Assembly: GCA_965246795.1 (NCBI GenBank)
Contig: CBDFFN010000021.1
Coordinates: forward strand, 62,001-126,000
Reading direction: 5' to 3'
Length of the DNA stretch: 64,000 nt
Source: JAJXWB01 sp965246795
GTDB lineage: Bacteria; Pseudomonadota; Alphaproteobacteria; Rhizobiales; Beijerinckiaceae
Shown: one piece after another, positions 1 to 8,532 of the stretch
Layout of the letters: each line of letters opens with the position of its first letter
Numbering within the stretch: position 1 is the stretch's first letter
Program-made: the position numbers and the translations under genes
The notes under the pieces: generated by a model
Database searches by the model: none
What the model saw: only the letters and a program-made list of their open reading frames with translations
What the model was told of the DNA's origin: nothing

Positions 1-1
1 C

Positions 2-256
2 GTCGGCACTGGCGGCGTGACCCTCACCGACGCGAACTATGCCGAACGGACAGTTGCAAGCGATGCGTTCGGCACTGCGCAAAGTGCCGCCAGTGCCGCG
101 ATGGCGGACGGGCTGCACAATGCGGTCTTCGTCGCCGGCACAACGGTCGGCTGGCTGTTCTGGAACACCGACTCCAACATGCAAACGCCGGATCAGGCGA
201 TGCGGCTTGCCGGCGTCAACAACGTCGGCCTGTTTGCCCGGACGGATATCTCTTAG
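2..256 (+). CDS. C-terminal end of a surface or secreted repeat protein (partial)
   Basis: The frame is open from the left edge, so only the last 84 residues are visible. They read as an alternating small/hydrophobic segment with the stretch FVAGTTVGWLFWNTDSN and a closing RLAGVNNVGLFARTDIS. This pattern resembles the end of the 'bluetail' or RTX-like surface protein C-terminus, where a beta-strand, an N/D-rich turn and an 'L-x-GV-N' strand end the chain. Assignment to that family is inference from pattern alone; no catalytic motif is visible. A GTG lies at 17, but the same frame continues upstream of it, so it is not taken as a start. The gene converges on the FUSC gene, 31 bases away. Confidence 0.6.
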   Translation, partial: VGTGGVTLTDANYAERTVASDAFGTAQSAASAAMADGLHNAVFVAGTTVGWLFWNTDSNMQTPDQAMRLAGVNNVGLFARTDIS

Positions 257-287
257 CGACAATCCCTGTATCTGAGCTTGGGAGACG

Positions 288-1367
288 TCAGGCTCGAAGT
301 GCGCTCACGCGCTGCATCGCCTGAAAGCAAAGGAAATCGACACAGAACGAAACGCCTGCGCCGATCGAGGTCGCCAGAATTCGGTGGTGCGCGCTTTCAA
401 GTTCCGGCGCATCGGCAATGGCGAGCAACAGAACGACATAAGCCGTGACCGTCGTCGTGAAGGCCGCGTAATTCACGAATTGCAGCGCGTAGCTTGCCCA
501 AGCGAACAGCAGCACCAGCCCGACTACGCCCGCCGCTGGTAATGCGACGACATGCGACACGAGCGTCACAAGCGCGGCGCCCGCCAGCGTTCCTGCAACA
601 CGCTGCAGCGTGCGTGCGGACGTCTCGCGCATCGTCGCCTTCAGGACGAGCATCGCCGTCATCGGCGCCCAATACCCGTTCGATAATTCGAAACCGCGCT
701 CGATCGCCGTTGCGATCATCACGGCAGCACAGGCCCGCAGCGCGTAACGACCGAGCGCCGAGCGCCACGTCAGCGCATCGACGAAATGGATCGATGCACG
801 CACCCAGCTCCAGGGTTCGGGCCGGCTGTCGACTTCGGGCCACCAGCGCAGCAGCGCCGAGAGCGCGACGGCCTGCGTGAGTCCACCGGCAAGCACGAGC
901 CCCGCGCGCGCCGCAGCCTCGCCGGGACCCGCGGGATAATAGCCCGCAACGAACATCGCGATCGCCCATTGCAAGACGATCCACCAAGCCGCAGCATCGA
1001 GCGTGGTCAGTAGTGCGCAGATCGCCGCCCATGCGCCCGATGCCGGGATAAGTGTCCAGGCAGACAGACCGGCAACGCACCCCATCCACGCCGAGATGGC
1101 GGCGCCCAGCGCGGCGAAGACCATCGCTGCAGGCAACCATTGCGACACGCGGCGAAACGCGCCGAAGCCGACGGTGAAAGCGCCGCCGGCCGCGATCACG
1201 GCCTCGGCACGCGCGTGAAAAACGATTCCCGTCACTAAGCAGGCGGCGATCACTGGCAGCGATAGCAAGCCTGTCCGCAAACGCACACGTGACCAGTCGT
1301 GCGTAAAGGCATCGCGGAAAGATTTCAGGGTCGAATGCGGTTCCGGGGCGCGGACGTTGCCGGTCAC
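288..1367 (-). CDS. FUSC-family inner-membrane protein
   Basis: This 359-residue membrane protein has several hydrophobic segments in its N-terminal third, a central hydrophilic link (about residues 175-200) and a second hydrophobic block. The second block carries the family-like stretch NGYWAPMTAMLVLKA followed by RTLQRVAGTLAGAAL, typical of the fusaric-acid-resistance (FUSC) fold. Such proteins are presumed aromatic-acid or toxic-compound exporters; the substrate cannot be read from sequence. I chose the GTG at 1367, which overlaps the stop of the upstream TfoX-like gene as GTGA. The longer frame back to 1499 would overlap that gene by 136 bases. The two genes are probably translationally coupled. 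Confidence 0.82.
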   Translation of the reverse strand: MTGNVRAPEPHSTLKSFRDAFTHDWSRVRLRTGLLSLPVIAACLVTGIVFHARAEAVIAAGGAFTVGFGAFRRVSQWLPAAMVFAALGAAISAWMGCVAGLSAWTLIPASGAWAAICALLTTLDAAAWWIVLQWAIAMFVAGYYPAGPGEAAARAGLVLAGGLTQAVALSALLRWWPEVDSRPEPWSWVRASIHFVDALTWRSALGRYALRACAAVMIATAIERGFELSNGYWAPMTAMLVLKATMRETSARTLQRVAGTLAGAALVTLVSHVVALPAAGVVGLVLLFAWASYALQFVNYAAFTTTVTAYVVLLLAIADAPELESAHHRILATSIGAGVSFCVDFLCFQAMQRVSALRA

Positions 1368-1714
1368 GCGCGTTTTGGCCTGCCAAAGCGCTCCGCAGTC
1401 GCCGGCTTCCGCGACGAGGCGCCGGCCCCTGCCCGTTTGGCCTTCGCCGCTTTCTTCGAAGCTGTCTGCTGTGCCGCCTCGAGCGCCATCGCACACCAAT
1501 GCCGCAGCGCATCTTCGTCGTCGAGGGCGGCGTCCGGCAAGGTCCAGAACGACTCGACCGTTACCGCGCGCGTTTTCGTTTCATAGGCGAACGACGTGCA
1601 GCCCGCGTCCGCGAATTTTGCTTTTGTGGCAGCGTCCGCTTTCAGAAAAATCGAGCCGCGCAGCACGAGGGCGAAACAGGCGTCTCCGACATAGACGCCG
1701 TTGCCGCTGAACAT
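1364..1714 (-). CDS. TfoX N-terminal-domain protein, apparently frameshifted at its start
   Basis: The visible 116-residue frame begins at MFSGNGVYVGDACFAL and runs through FLKAD, FADAGCTSFAYE and a Lys/Ala-rich tail, which matches the TfoX/Sxy N-terminal domain. Members of this family normally have 15-20 residues ahead of the RMF motif. Here the ATG sits at that motif. In another frame upstream, from an ATG at 1773, the DNA reads MNSAAIEDFFAPFARVA, just the kind of sequence expected, and SVKR precedes MFSGNG in the annotated frame. A single-base change near 1724-1730 would join them into a normal-length protein (1364..1773). The gene is either broken or restarts internally, or the assembly has an indel. 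Confidence 0.7.
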   Translation of the reverse strand: MFSGNGVYVGDACFALVLRGSIFLKADAATKAKFADAGCTSFAYETKTRAVTVESFWTLPDAALDDEDALRHWCAMALEAAQQTASKKAAKAKRAGAGASSRKPATAERFGRPKRA

Positions 1715-1782
1715 TCGCTTGACGCTACGCGCGCGAATGGCGCGAAGAAGTCTTCGATTGCAGCGCTATTCATCAGCGCTCG

Positions 1783-1805
1783 GCGAGCCGGAAGGCTCGC
1801 GGTCC
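1783..1805 (+). repeat. REP-like palindrome (single copy)
   Basis: The palindrome GCGAGCC-GGAA-GGCTCGC (1783-1800) is followed by GGTCC. The same GCGAGCC...GGCTCGCGGTC unit recurs at 43262-43320 and 50027-50091, where it forms head-to-head pairs. Here only one unit is seen, in the gap between the TfoX-like gene and the Fe-S carrier gene. Confidence 0.8.
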
Positions 1806-1821
1806 AAAGACCGAAACTGCG

Positions 1822-2208
1822 TCAGGCCGAAGCCGACGCCGCGCTCTCGGGGAATGTCGCCGGCGTGATGGCGACGCTCTCGCCGCAGCCGCAGGCCGAT
1901 GTCTGATTGGGATTGTTGAAGGTGAAGCCCGACGAGAGCTTGCTCGTCGAGAAATCCATCTGCGTGCCCAGCAGAAACAGCACGGCCTTGGGGTCGATGA
2001 GTACCTTCACGCCCTTGTCCTCGATGATCTCGTCACCGGGCGCAGCCGCCTTCGCCATCTCCATCGTATACGACATGCCGGCGCAACCACCGTTCTTCAC
2101 GCCGACGCGCAGGCCCATGAGGTCACCCTCGCCGCCGTCCACGATCTCACGGACGCGCGCCGCCGCAGCGTCGGTCAGCGTCATCACCTTGAATTTGCCT
2201 CGGGCCAT
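1822..2208 (-). CDS. HesB/IscA-family iron-sulfur cluster assembly protein
   Basis: This 128-residue A-type Fe-S carrier matches the SufA/IscA/ErpA fold. It has the three expected ligand cysteines: Cys42 in GGCAGMSY, and Cys106 and Cys108 in SACGCGES. These proteins take up a 2Fe-2S or 4Fe-4S cluster and pass it to apo-targets in the cytosol. I chose the ATG at 2208 (MARGKFKVMTLTD), which has GGAG about 8 bases upstream; an 8-residue longer version from 2232 lacks family support. It lies downstream of the FtsB-like gene on the same strand. Whether it is the SufA or ErpA member cannot be decided here. Confidence 0.92.
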   Translation of the reverse strand: MARGKFKVMTLTDAAAARVREIVDGGEGDLMGLRVGVKNGGCAGMSYTMEMAKAAAPGDEIIEDKGVKVLIDPKAVLFLLGTQMDFSTSKLSSGFTFNNPNQTSACGCGESVAITPATFPESAASASA

Positions 2209-2267
2209 GAAGGACTCCGTTTCTGTGCCCAAGATAGGGACTGCATCGCCGCCCGTCGAGGTCTCCG

Positions 2268-2284
2268 GCTCCGTTCTGGAGCCC
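2268..2284. other. short intergenic hairpin after the FtsB-like gene
   Basis: GGCTCC-GTTCT-GGAGCC forms a perfect 6-bp stem 8 bases past the FtsB-like stop. It has no T-run after it in the leftward direction, so it is at best a weak terminator or a pause site before the Fe-S carrier gene. Confidence 0.35.
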
Positions 2285-2291
2285 GTCGAAA

Positions 2292-2630
2292 TCAGGGGGC
2301 CGGCTTGGCTTCGCGCGGCGCGCCGTCGAGGACGACGACATCGTATTTGTGGGCGCGGCCGAGAATGAGGCGTGCCTCCTCCTCTAGGACATCCCGATCC
2401 ATTGTGTCGCCACGCACCAGCGAGATGCGGCGGTTCCAGCGCGTCCGCTCGGTTTTCAGACGGTCGAGATCGGTCTGGAGATCCGCGATCTGCTTCTCGT
2501 ATTCAAGGCTGGTCTTGAGACCGCGCTGGCCGTTGGAAGCGTGCCAGACGAAATAGGCCGACGCTGCGCCGGCAGCGCAATGAAGAAGTAAGGGCACGGC
2601 CACGGCCCGCAGGCGCGCGAGGATCAGCAT
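2292..2630 (-). CDS. septum formation initiator family protein (FtsB/DivIC-like)
   Basis: This 112-residue protein has the layout of FtsB/DivIC: a short N-terminus, one transmembrane segment (about residues 8-30), a coiled coil (SLEYEKQIADLQTDLDRL...) and a C-terminal part with EEEARLILGRAHKYDVVVL, like the E-x-A-R motif of the family. These proteins help assemble the divisome at mid-cell. In Hyphomicrobiales the gene usually sits near eno and pdhA, neither of which is here. ATG at 2630 has GGGA just upstream. Downstream on the same strand is the Fe-S carrier gene. Confidence 0.85.
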   Translation of the reverse strand: MLILARLRAVAVPLLLHCAAGAASAYFVWHASNGQRGLKTSLEYEKQIADLQTDLDRLKTERTRWNRRISLVRGDTMDRDVLEEEARLILGRAHKYDVVVLDGAPREAKPAP

Positions 2631-2674
2631 GTCCCGGTTCTACGCGCCGGAGGTTAGGACCGCGTTAACCGTCA

Positions 2675-2723
2675 GCGCATGTCCTGCAAAAGTTGGCGGA
2701 CTTTTGCGACCCAGGACATGCGC
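2675..2723. repeat. RIME-like cruciform bordered by GCATGTCC/GGACATGC
   Basis: A perfect 10-bp outer stem (GCGCATGTCC 2675-2684; GGACATGCGC 2714-2723) encloses a second perfect 8-bp stem (GCAAAAGT 2686-2693; ACTTTTGC 2700-2707) with a 6-base loop. It starts 9 bases past the popZ stop. Two further elements with the same borders lie at 21779-21822 and 55578-55681. The layout recalls rhizobial intergenic mosaic elements; it may also act as a hairpin terminator for popZ. Confidence 0.7.
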
Positions 2724-2732
2724 CGGGACAGA

Positions 2733-3416
2733 CTAGCGCCCGCCGCGCGCGACGCGCTCGATCTCCAGCCGCACCAATTTTTCGACGATACTGGGAAGGT
2801 TATCGTCAAGCCAGGTGCGTAGCATCGGCCGCAGCATGTCGCGGACGTGCTTGTCGATGACCTCGGTTTTCGTGATCGCGACGCTCGCCGTCAGCGCCTG
2901 AAACGCCGAGGTGATGCTGTCGGTGGTGGCTTCGGATAGCAGCGCGCCAAGTTCGGCCGGCACGGACACGGCGGCCGGCGGCAGAACGACGTCTTCCTCG
3001 ACCGGCGGCGCGAGAATTGGAGCGACGGGCACTTCCGCGACCAAAGGAGCAGGCATCGGTGCTGCAAACGACGTCGGCGGTGGCGCTGCCGCCGGCGGCG
3101 CTTCTTGCATCGGCTCCACGACCGGCGCCGGTCTCGAGAAGCTGAACGGCGGCTGGATCGGGCGCGGGATCGGTGGCGGCGTGGTGCCCCATGTGCGTCC
3201 ACCGACCGCCGATGGTGTCAAAATGCTGGCCGATGGCGGCGGCGTGACGGGCTGGGGACGCGGTGTCGGCGCGATCGGGTCGATGGGTGCGCGTGAATGC
3301 GCGGCATCCTCGTCCGCAATGATCTTCCGGATCGAGGCGAGCACGTCTTCCATCGACGGATCGGCGCGGCGCTCGACCGGCGGTGCTGCGGATGCGTGTG
3401 TAGGGATCGCGCTCAT
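2733..3416 (-). CDS. popZ: polar organizing protein PopZ
   Basis: This 227-residue protein has the three-part PopZ (DUF2497) design. A conserved N-terminal helix (PSMEDVLASIRKIIADE, about residues 20-36) binds client proteins. A long Pro/Ala-rich disordered linker follows (about 45-150). A conserved C-terminal helical region (DMLRPMLRTWLDDNLPSIVEKLV...) drives self-assembly. PopZ forms a polar microdomain that anchors the chromosome origin through ParB and recruits cell-cycle kinases; DivK and PleD of that circuit are encoded about 19 kb away. The order popZ-tolC-PCMT is typical of Hyphomicrobiales, although the valS gene often found on the other side is absent. Confidence 0.93.
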   Translation of the reverse strand: MSAIPTHASAAPPVERRADPSMEDVLASIRKIIADEDAAHSRAPIDPIAPTPRPQPVTPPPSASILTPSAVGGRTWGTTPPPIPRPIQPPFSFSRPAPVVEPMQEAPPAAAPPPTSFAAPMPAPLVAEVPVAPILAPPVEEDVVLPPAAVSVPAELGALLSEATTDSITSAFQALTASVAITKTEVIDKHVRDMLRPMLRTWLDDNLPSIVEKLVRLEIERVARGGR

Positions 3417-3526
3417 GCCATGCCGTTCGAGAAATCTACGCCTGCGAATCGCATTCGCGTGTCATCGCGAATCGTCTCACGCGGGTTGGCGCTTCGCAAT
3501 ATTGCGCGGCGCGGCATCCACGTTAC

Positions 3527-5050
3527 TCACTGCCCGTCGGGCGTCGTCGTGCCGATAAACTTGTCCTTGACCTGATGGAAATGCTCCGTCGGGTCGTAGC
3601 CGACTGTGTTCAGGGCCAGCGTGTCGATGTTGAGCCGACCCATCGACGACAGCACCGAATAGGAGCCGACGACACGGTCGCGCTGCGCGGTCACTAGCTG
3701 GACGCGCGCATTGAGCAGAACCTGCTGCGCGTTGAGGACGTCGAAGGTCGTGCGTTGTCCGACCTTCACCTCTTCGCGAATGCCGTTGAGCGCGATTTCG
3801 GCAGCGGCAGTCGCGGCCTGCCCCGACGCGATCTGCGCCTTCGCCGTTTCGAGCTGGCCCCAGGCCGTCACGAGCGCTGCGCGCACCTGATCGCGCTGCA
3901 GATCCGCGGTGAAACGCGCCTGGCTTACCTGCTCCTTTGCCTGACGGATCGACGCGTATTCGCTGCCGCCCTGGTAAATCGGAATGTTCAATTGCCCGAC
4001 CACGGTCGCGGTCAGCGCGCGGTAGTTCGGGATGCCGTTGAGGTCGGCGCGCTGGTTTACCGCGCCGTTCAGTGTCGCCGTGGGAAGCAATGCGCCTTCC
4101 GCGACCTTCACCGCGAGTTGCGCGACATCGACCTGATGCAGAGACGCCGCGATGGCGGGATGCTGGACCTGCGAAATCTCCACCGCATCGGTCATTCGCT
4201 TCGGAAGCAGACGCTCGACCGTTTGCGCGGGTTCGAGCCGGCGCGGTTCGGAACCGACCACCTGTCTGTAGCTCGCGATCGACGCCTGCAGATTCGACTG
4301 CGCCGCAAAGAAATCGGAGCGCGCCTGCGCGAGGCTCGCGTCCGCCTGCGCCACATCCGTGCGCGTGACTTCGCCGACCTGAAATCGATTGCGTGTCTGC
4401 CGGAGTTGCTCCGCCAGCACAAGAATGTTGGATTTGCGCAAACCGAGGATGGCGGTGTCGCGCAGCACATTCATATAGTTCGACGCGGCGGAGAACAGCG
4501 TGTTCTGCTCCGTCACACGCATCGTCTCGCGCGCGCCGAACACCTGACTTTCGGCCTGCCGCACGCTGTTGCTCGTGCGGTTTCCGTCGAACAACGTCTG
4601 CTGCACCGTGAGGCCGACACCCCGCGGCACACCAGAATAGCGCGCGACGCCGGAGACCGAGCGCACGGAGCCGTTGCCGGCTGCGGCGGCGCTCGTGAAC
4701 GAGGACGCCGCATTGCCGCCGAGGGTTGACGCGCGCGTGATGCCGTTGACGCTGCCGCCAGTGTTGGTGGCGGGCGACGCCGCTCGGATGTCGCTGTATT
4801 CGAAGCCGGCGTCGAGCGAGCCGCTGATGCGCGGGCGATAGCCGGCTGTTGCGCGGCCGATGCCTTCATCGGCGCTGCGCACGCCGGCGCGTTGCGCGTT
4901 GAGGTCGGGGTTGGCGCCGTAGGCCTGGATCAGCGCGCGAGAGATTGTCTCCGCGCGAATGCCCGACACCGGCAAGGTGGTTGAAAGGAAGAACGCACCA
5001 AGCGTCATCGACGCGCGCGTAATTCCGCAGATGTTGCGACCAGACCGCAT
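3527..5050 (-). CDS. tolC: TolC family outer-membrane efflux protein
   Basis: At 507 residues this has the length and repeat pattern of a TolC protomer. An N-terminal signal sequence ends near SGIRAETIS. It is followed by SRALIQAYGANPDLNAQRAG and by two structurally repeated halves with long helices and NxxxV/ALxxxxxxR-like segments (TEQNTLFSAASNYMNVLRD; GQRTTFDVLNAQQVLLNAR). TolC trimers form the outer-membrane exit duct for type I secretion and tripartite efflux. No membrane-fusion or ABC gene is adjacent, so the inner-membrane partners are elsewhere. The PCMT-like gene lies 155 bases upstream on the same strand. Confidence 0.92.
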   Translation of the reverse strand: MRSGRNICGITRASMTLGAFFLSTTLPVSGIRAETISRALIQAYGANPDLNAQRAGVRSADEGIGRATAGYRPRISGSLDAGFEYSDIRAASPATNTGGSVNGITRASTLGGNAASSFTSAAAAGNGSVRSVSGVARYSGVPRGVGLTVQQTLFDGNRTSNSVRQAESQVFGARETMRVTEQNTLFSAASNYMNVLRDTAILGLRKSNILVLAEQLRQTRNRFQVGEVTRTDVAQADASLAQARSDFFAAQSNLQASIASYRQVVGSEPRRLEPAQTVERLLPKRMTDAVEISQVQHPAIAASLHQVDVAQLAVKVAEGALLPTATLNGAVNQRADLNGIPNYRALTATVVGQLNIPIYQGGSEYASIRQAKEQVSQARFTADLQRDQVRAALVTAWGQLETAKAQIASGQAATAAAEIALNGIREEVKVGQRTTFDVLNAQQVLLNARVQLVTAQRDRVVGSYSVLSSMGRLNIDTLALNTVGYDPTEHFHQVKDKFIGTTTPDGQ

Positions 5051-5205
5051 TCGTTACCGCTTCTCGACAAAGGACGCGGAAACGCAGACATCGCAACGGA
5101 ACTGTGGACGGCAAAACACGAGCGCCGAAAAGCTGTTGCCTGAGTAGCGAGATGCGGAGTGATTCGCTGTGTCGTCGGCGCACCACTCGCCGCGAAATGC
5201 ACAGG

Positions 5206-5901
5206 CTAGAGAACGAAGGTAGGAACCTTTCGCATCTCTACGAGAATTGGTGCCGCGGCATCGAAGAGCGGTCGCACCGACATGTCGCGGCCTTTGCCGC
5301 GGATCAGCGCCGCAGCCGTCGCGCCAGACGGTTTTGGAACGATCGCGACCATGCGGCCGTCCGGCGCGAGCAGTTCCGCCAGCGCATCGAGGCCGTTTTC
5401 AGCCGTGCCGTTGACGACGATCAGATCGAATGGGCCGAGATCGGCCGTCACTTTCGACAATGGAATGCCGAGCGGCGTGACGTTGCGCAGACTGAGGTCG
5501 TTGAACGCAGCCTTCGCGCGCGCAAACAGCGTACCGTCGGGCTCGACAGCGACGACACTTGCGCAGAGACCCGCGAGCAACGCGGCGGTGTAGCCCGCAC
5601 CGCCGCAAACATCGAGCACGCGATCGGTGTCACGGGGTTCGGCGGCCTGCAACATGCGCGCGAGAACGAAGGGCGGCAGCATGGTTCGTGTACGCGGTCC
5701 GGCGTCGCCGGCAACTTCGAGCGCCAGATCGGAATAAGCCAGCGCACGCTGCGCCGGATCGACGAAATGCTCGCGGCCGACATCGAGCATGCGGGCAATG
5801 ACGATCTGATCCGTCACATCAAAGGTGCGGACCTGCCGATCAACCATGATGCGGCGCAGTTCGACAGCGGAAAGCGTGAAATCAGTCGCGGCTTCGGCCA
5901 C
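5206..5901 (-). CDS. protein-L-isoaspartate O-methyltransferase family protein
   Basis: This 231-residue Rossmann methyltransferase has a PCMT-type N-terminal region (VDRQVRTFDVTDQIVIARML, with the family D/N-x-R-V pattern) and an SAM-binding loop VLDVCGGAGYTAALLAGL. It is followed by VVAVEPDG (motif II) and FDLIVVNGTAE. True PCMT repairs isoaspartyl residues using SAM. The Hyphomicrobiales members beside tolC are diverged, and the strict GTGSGYQ motif reads CGGAGYT here, so the repair activity is only inferred. The start is GTG at 5901 with AGGAG about 7 bases upstream. Confidence 0.82.
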   Translation of the reverse strand: MAEAATDFTLSAVELRRIMVDRQVRTFDVTDQIVIARMLDVGREHFVDPAQRALAYSDLALEVAGDAGPRTRTMLPPFVLARMLQAAEPRDTDRVLDVCGGAGYTAALLAGLCASVVAVEPDGTLFARAKAAFNDLSLRNVTPLGIPLSKVTADLGPFDLIVVNGTAENGLDALAELLAPDGRMVAIVPKPSGATAAALIRGKGRDMSVRPLFDAAAPILVEMRKVPTFVL

Positions 5902-5943
5902 GGCAAGCTCCTGAGGGAGAACCCGTTAGGCCGAGTAGCGCAA

Positions 5944-7197
5944 TCAGCCCGGTGCGTCCATGCGAGACCGGCGCGACGGAACGGCCCAGACGATCAGAAA
6001 CGCGGCAAGCACATCGACGGCGAGGCAAAGGATCAGCGGAAGGGCATAGCCGCCCGTCGCATCCCGGAGCGCGCCGAGCAGCCCCGGCCCAAAGGCGAAG
6101 GTCGTCTGGCACACGGAATTGGAAAGACCGACGACGGTCGCGAAATCCCGCGCCGGAAACTCCCGCGCGATGATGAGCGCAGGCAACGTGATGACGTTGC
6201 CGACGGAGAAGCCAAACACCGCGCAAGCCGCGAGAAGCACGTAGGGATCGTTCGCGAGCCAGACGACCGCAAGTGCGGCGGCCTGGCTGAGCACGGAGAT
6301 GCCGGTCGCGATGCGCTGATCGACGCGGTCGATGATGGCACCAAGCACGAGCCGGCCGACAACGGCCGAACCGGTTGCGATCGCGACCGACGCGCCAGCA
6401 AGCGCGCGACCGGTGCGCGGCTCCAGCATCGCGATCTGGTGCACGAGAAAGCCGACCTGTGCGAAGAAGGCGAGCGCGAAGGGCGCAGAGATCGACCAGA
6501 ACGCGGCGCTACGCAGCAGCGCGCCACGCCCGGTCGCGGTCTCGACGGCGCCGGTCGCGGGTCTCGCGAAAGGCGGATCGCTGACAAAGAAGACGAGCGC
6601 GAGAAGCGCGGTTACAGCCCCGAGGCCACCTGCGACGGCCCAGACCGATGCCGCAAAACCCCAGCGCTGACTGGCAAGCGCAAGAAGCGGCACGACGATG
6701 ATGCCGCCGAAACTCGCGCCGGTCAGCCCGATCGAGATCGCAAGTCCGCGCTTCGCGCTAAACCATGTGCCGAGGATCGTCGTGATCGCGGTGAGGCTCG
6801 TCGCCGCCCATCCGAAGGCCATGAGCGCATAGGCGCAGGCCAGTTGCCACGGCGCATCGGCGAGCGGGATGAGCGCCGCCGAAATTGCGGTGATGACGAT
6901 ACCGCCGACGGTGACGATGCGCGCACCAAAGCGCGCGATGAGATCGCCGGTGAAGGCGCCAAGGAACGCGCCGAGCAGATAGAATATGGTCGTTGCGCCG
7001 GCGACCGCAGTCGATGGCCAGCCGTGCGCGCGCTGCAGTTCCGCGAGATAGAAGCCGTGGCCGTAGAATCCGAAACCCCAGGCGAAGACCGCCATGACGA
7101 AACAGGCGGCAACGACGCGCCAGCCTGGATAGTTTTGCGCGCTTTCGTCGACGATGTCGCGCGGACGCTCGACTGCAATCTCTTGGGCGGCGGTCAT
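5944..7197 (-). CDS. MFS transporter
   Basis: This 417-residue protein has about twelve hydrophobic segments in two halves split by a hydrophilic loop (about residues 200-225). The N-terminal stretch GWPSTAVAGATTIFYLLGAFLG and the GDLIARFGARIVTVGG loop match the conserved loop 2-3 signature of the major facilitator superfamily. It resembles the OxlT/monocarboxylate-like branch, but the substrate is not identifiable. ATG at 7197 has CCGGAG 5 bases upstream. It is on the same strand as the PCMT-like gene, 42 bases upstream of it. Confidence 0.88.
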   Translation of the reverse strand: MTAAQEIAVERPRDIVDESAQNYPGWRVVAACFVMAVFAWGFGFYGHGFYLAELQRAHGWPSTAVAGATTIFYLLGAFLGAFTGDLIARFGARIVTVGGIVITAISAALIPLADAPWQLACAYALMAFGWAATSLTAITTILGTWFSAKRGLAISIGLTGASFGGIIVVPLLALASQRWGFAASVWAVAGGLGAVTALLALVFFVSDPPFARPATGAVETATGRGALLRSAAFWSISAPFALAFFAQVGFLVHQIAMLEPRTGRALAGASVAIATGSAVVGRLVLGAIIDRVDQRIATGISVLSQAAALAVVWLANDPYVLLAACAVFGFSVGNVITLPALIIAREFPARDFATVVGLSNSVCQTTFAFGPGLLGALRDATGGYALPLILCLAVDVLAAFLIVWAVPSRRSRMDAPG

Positions 7198-7279
7198 CGA
7201 AACTCCGGCCCGCGCTTTAGCCCAGCGTCGCGCGCCATGTCTCGCGTGAAAGCTTCGGCGCTGCCCGAAGCGTTGCAGG

Positions 7280-7588
7280 TCAGGATTGCAGGCGGCGCAT
7301 CACGCGTCCGATTGCATAACCGCCTGCGGCGATGACAATGTAGACGAACGCGACGAACGGCGCATTGGAAAGTCCGTGCATCACCTTGCCCGGCGCGTCG
7401 CTGCTTTCCGGCAGAAGGATGGAGATCGTCGCGCCGACCGCGGCGACGATCGCAAGAGTGAGCACCGGCCATCGCCGCCAGCCGATCAGCAGCGCCGCCG
7501 CGAGTATTGCAAGACCAACGCCGCGAGACAGTTCGACTCCGATCGCGCTGACAAGAAATCCGAATGCGCGAAAGACGGCTGCCATCAC
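7280..7588 (-). CDS. small membrane protein coupled to pyrB
   Basis: This 102-residue hydrophobic protein has about three predicted membrane segments (residues 5-30, 42-60, 76-96) and no recognised domain. Its ATG overlaps the pyrB stop by 4 bases (ATGA), so it is probably translated by coupling to pyrB. In most alphaproteobacteria pyrC and plsY follow pyrB at this position; this protein is far too short to be either. Function unknown. Confidence 0.7.
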   Translation of the reverse strand: MMAAVFRAFGFLVSAIGVELSRGVGLAILAAALLIGWRRWPVLTLAIVAAVGATISILLPESSDAPGKVMHGLSNAPFVAFVYIVIAAGGYAIGRVMRRLQS

Positions 7589-8532
7589 CCGTTCGGCATG
7601 TTGGCGGCGAGCGCCTCCAGCACCGCCATGCGCACCGCGACACCCATCTCGACCTGTTCGCGGATGCGCGATTGCGGACCGTCGGCGACATTCGTTTCGA
7701 TCTCGACGCCGCGGTTCATCGGGCCAGGATGCATAACAAGCGCATCGGGCTTCGCGAGCGCGAGCTTCTCGGCATCAAGGCCGAAATAGCGGAAATATTC
7801 GCGCGTCGACGGCACGAAACCGCCATTCATCCGCTCGCGTTGCAGCCGCAGCATCATGACTATGTCGGCGCCCGCAAGGCCCTTGCGCATATCGCGAAAG
7901 ACTTCGACGCCCATTCGGTCGATGCCGGTTGGAAGCAACGTCGACGGCGCGATGACACGCACGCGCGCGCCGAGCGCCGACAGCAGCAGGATGTTCGAGC
8001 GTGCGACGCGCGAATGCAGAATGTCGCCGCAGATCGCCACGACGAGCCCCTCGATGCGGCCCTTGTTTCGGCGGATGGTCAGCGCGTCGAGCAGCGCCTG
8101 CGTCGGATGTTCGTGCGCGCCGTCACCGGCATTGACGACCGAGCAATCGACCTTTCGCGCAAGAAGGTGGACCGCGCCGGCCTCGTGATGGCGCACGACG
8201 ATAACGTCCGGTCGCATGGCGTTGAGCGTCACCGCCGTATCGATCAGCGTCTCGCCCTTCTTCACCGAAGAGGAGCCGACCGACATGTTCATGACATCGG
8301 CGCCGAGCCGCTTGCCCGCGAGCTCGAACGACGATTGCGTGCGCGTCGAGGCCTCGAAAAACAGGTTGATCTGCGTGCGCCCGCGCAGCGTCGCCTTCTT
8401 CTTCTCGATCTGCCGCGACACGTCGACCGCAGCTTCGGAAAGATCGAGAAGCGCGTTCAGATCGGCTGCCGACAGGCCTTCGATGCCGAGAAGATGGCGG
8501 TGCGGAAAGGTCGGCGGCGTCTTCACGTCCAT
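7585..8532 (-). CDS. pyrB: aspartate carbamoyltransferase catalytic subunit
   Basis: This 315-residue protein catalyses carbamoyl phosphate + L-aspartate to carbamoyl aspartate, the committed step of pyrimidine synthesis. The carbamoyl-phosphate motif FEASTRTQSSFE (about residues 59-70), the loop SSSVKKGET, the HPTQALLDALTI motif and the HPGPMNRG motif are all intact. It is divergent from topA, with 183 bases between them. The adjoining pyrC, plsY and dprA genes, common between pyrB and topA in this class, are missing here, although the outer genes of that block remain. Confidence 0.96.
   Translation of the reverse strand: MDVKTPPTFPHRHLLGIEGLSAADLNALLDLSEAAVDVSRQIEKKKATLRGRTQINLFFEASTRTQSSFELAGKRLGADVMNMSVGSSSVKKGETLIDTAVTLNAMRPDVIVVRHHEAGAVHLLARKVDCSVVNAGDGAHEHPTQALLDALTIRRNKGRIEGLVVAICGDILHSRVARSNILLLSALGARVRVIAPSTLLPTGIDRMGVEVFRDMRKGLAGADIVMMLRLQRERMNGGFVPSTREYFRYFGLDAEKLALAKPDALVMHPGPMNRGVEIETNVADGPQSRIREQVEMGVAVRMAVLEALAANMPNG

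Noticed and set aside
2..275. Alternative small frame overlapping the first partial gene in another frame
   Set aside because: Its Arg/Ser/Pro-rich translation is a shadow of the partial surface-protein frame.
5104..7335. A 743-codon open frame on the plus strand
   Set aside because: It lies antisense to the PCMT-like and MFS genes, has a highly charged Arg/Glu/Asp-rich translation typical of GC-rich shadow frames and shows no domain.
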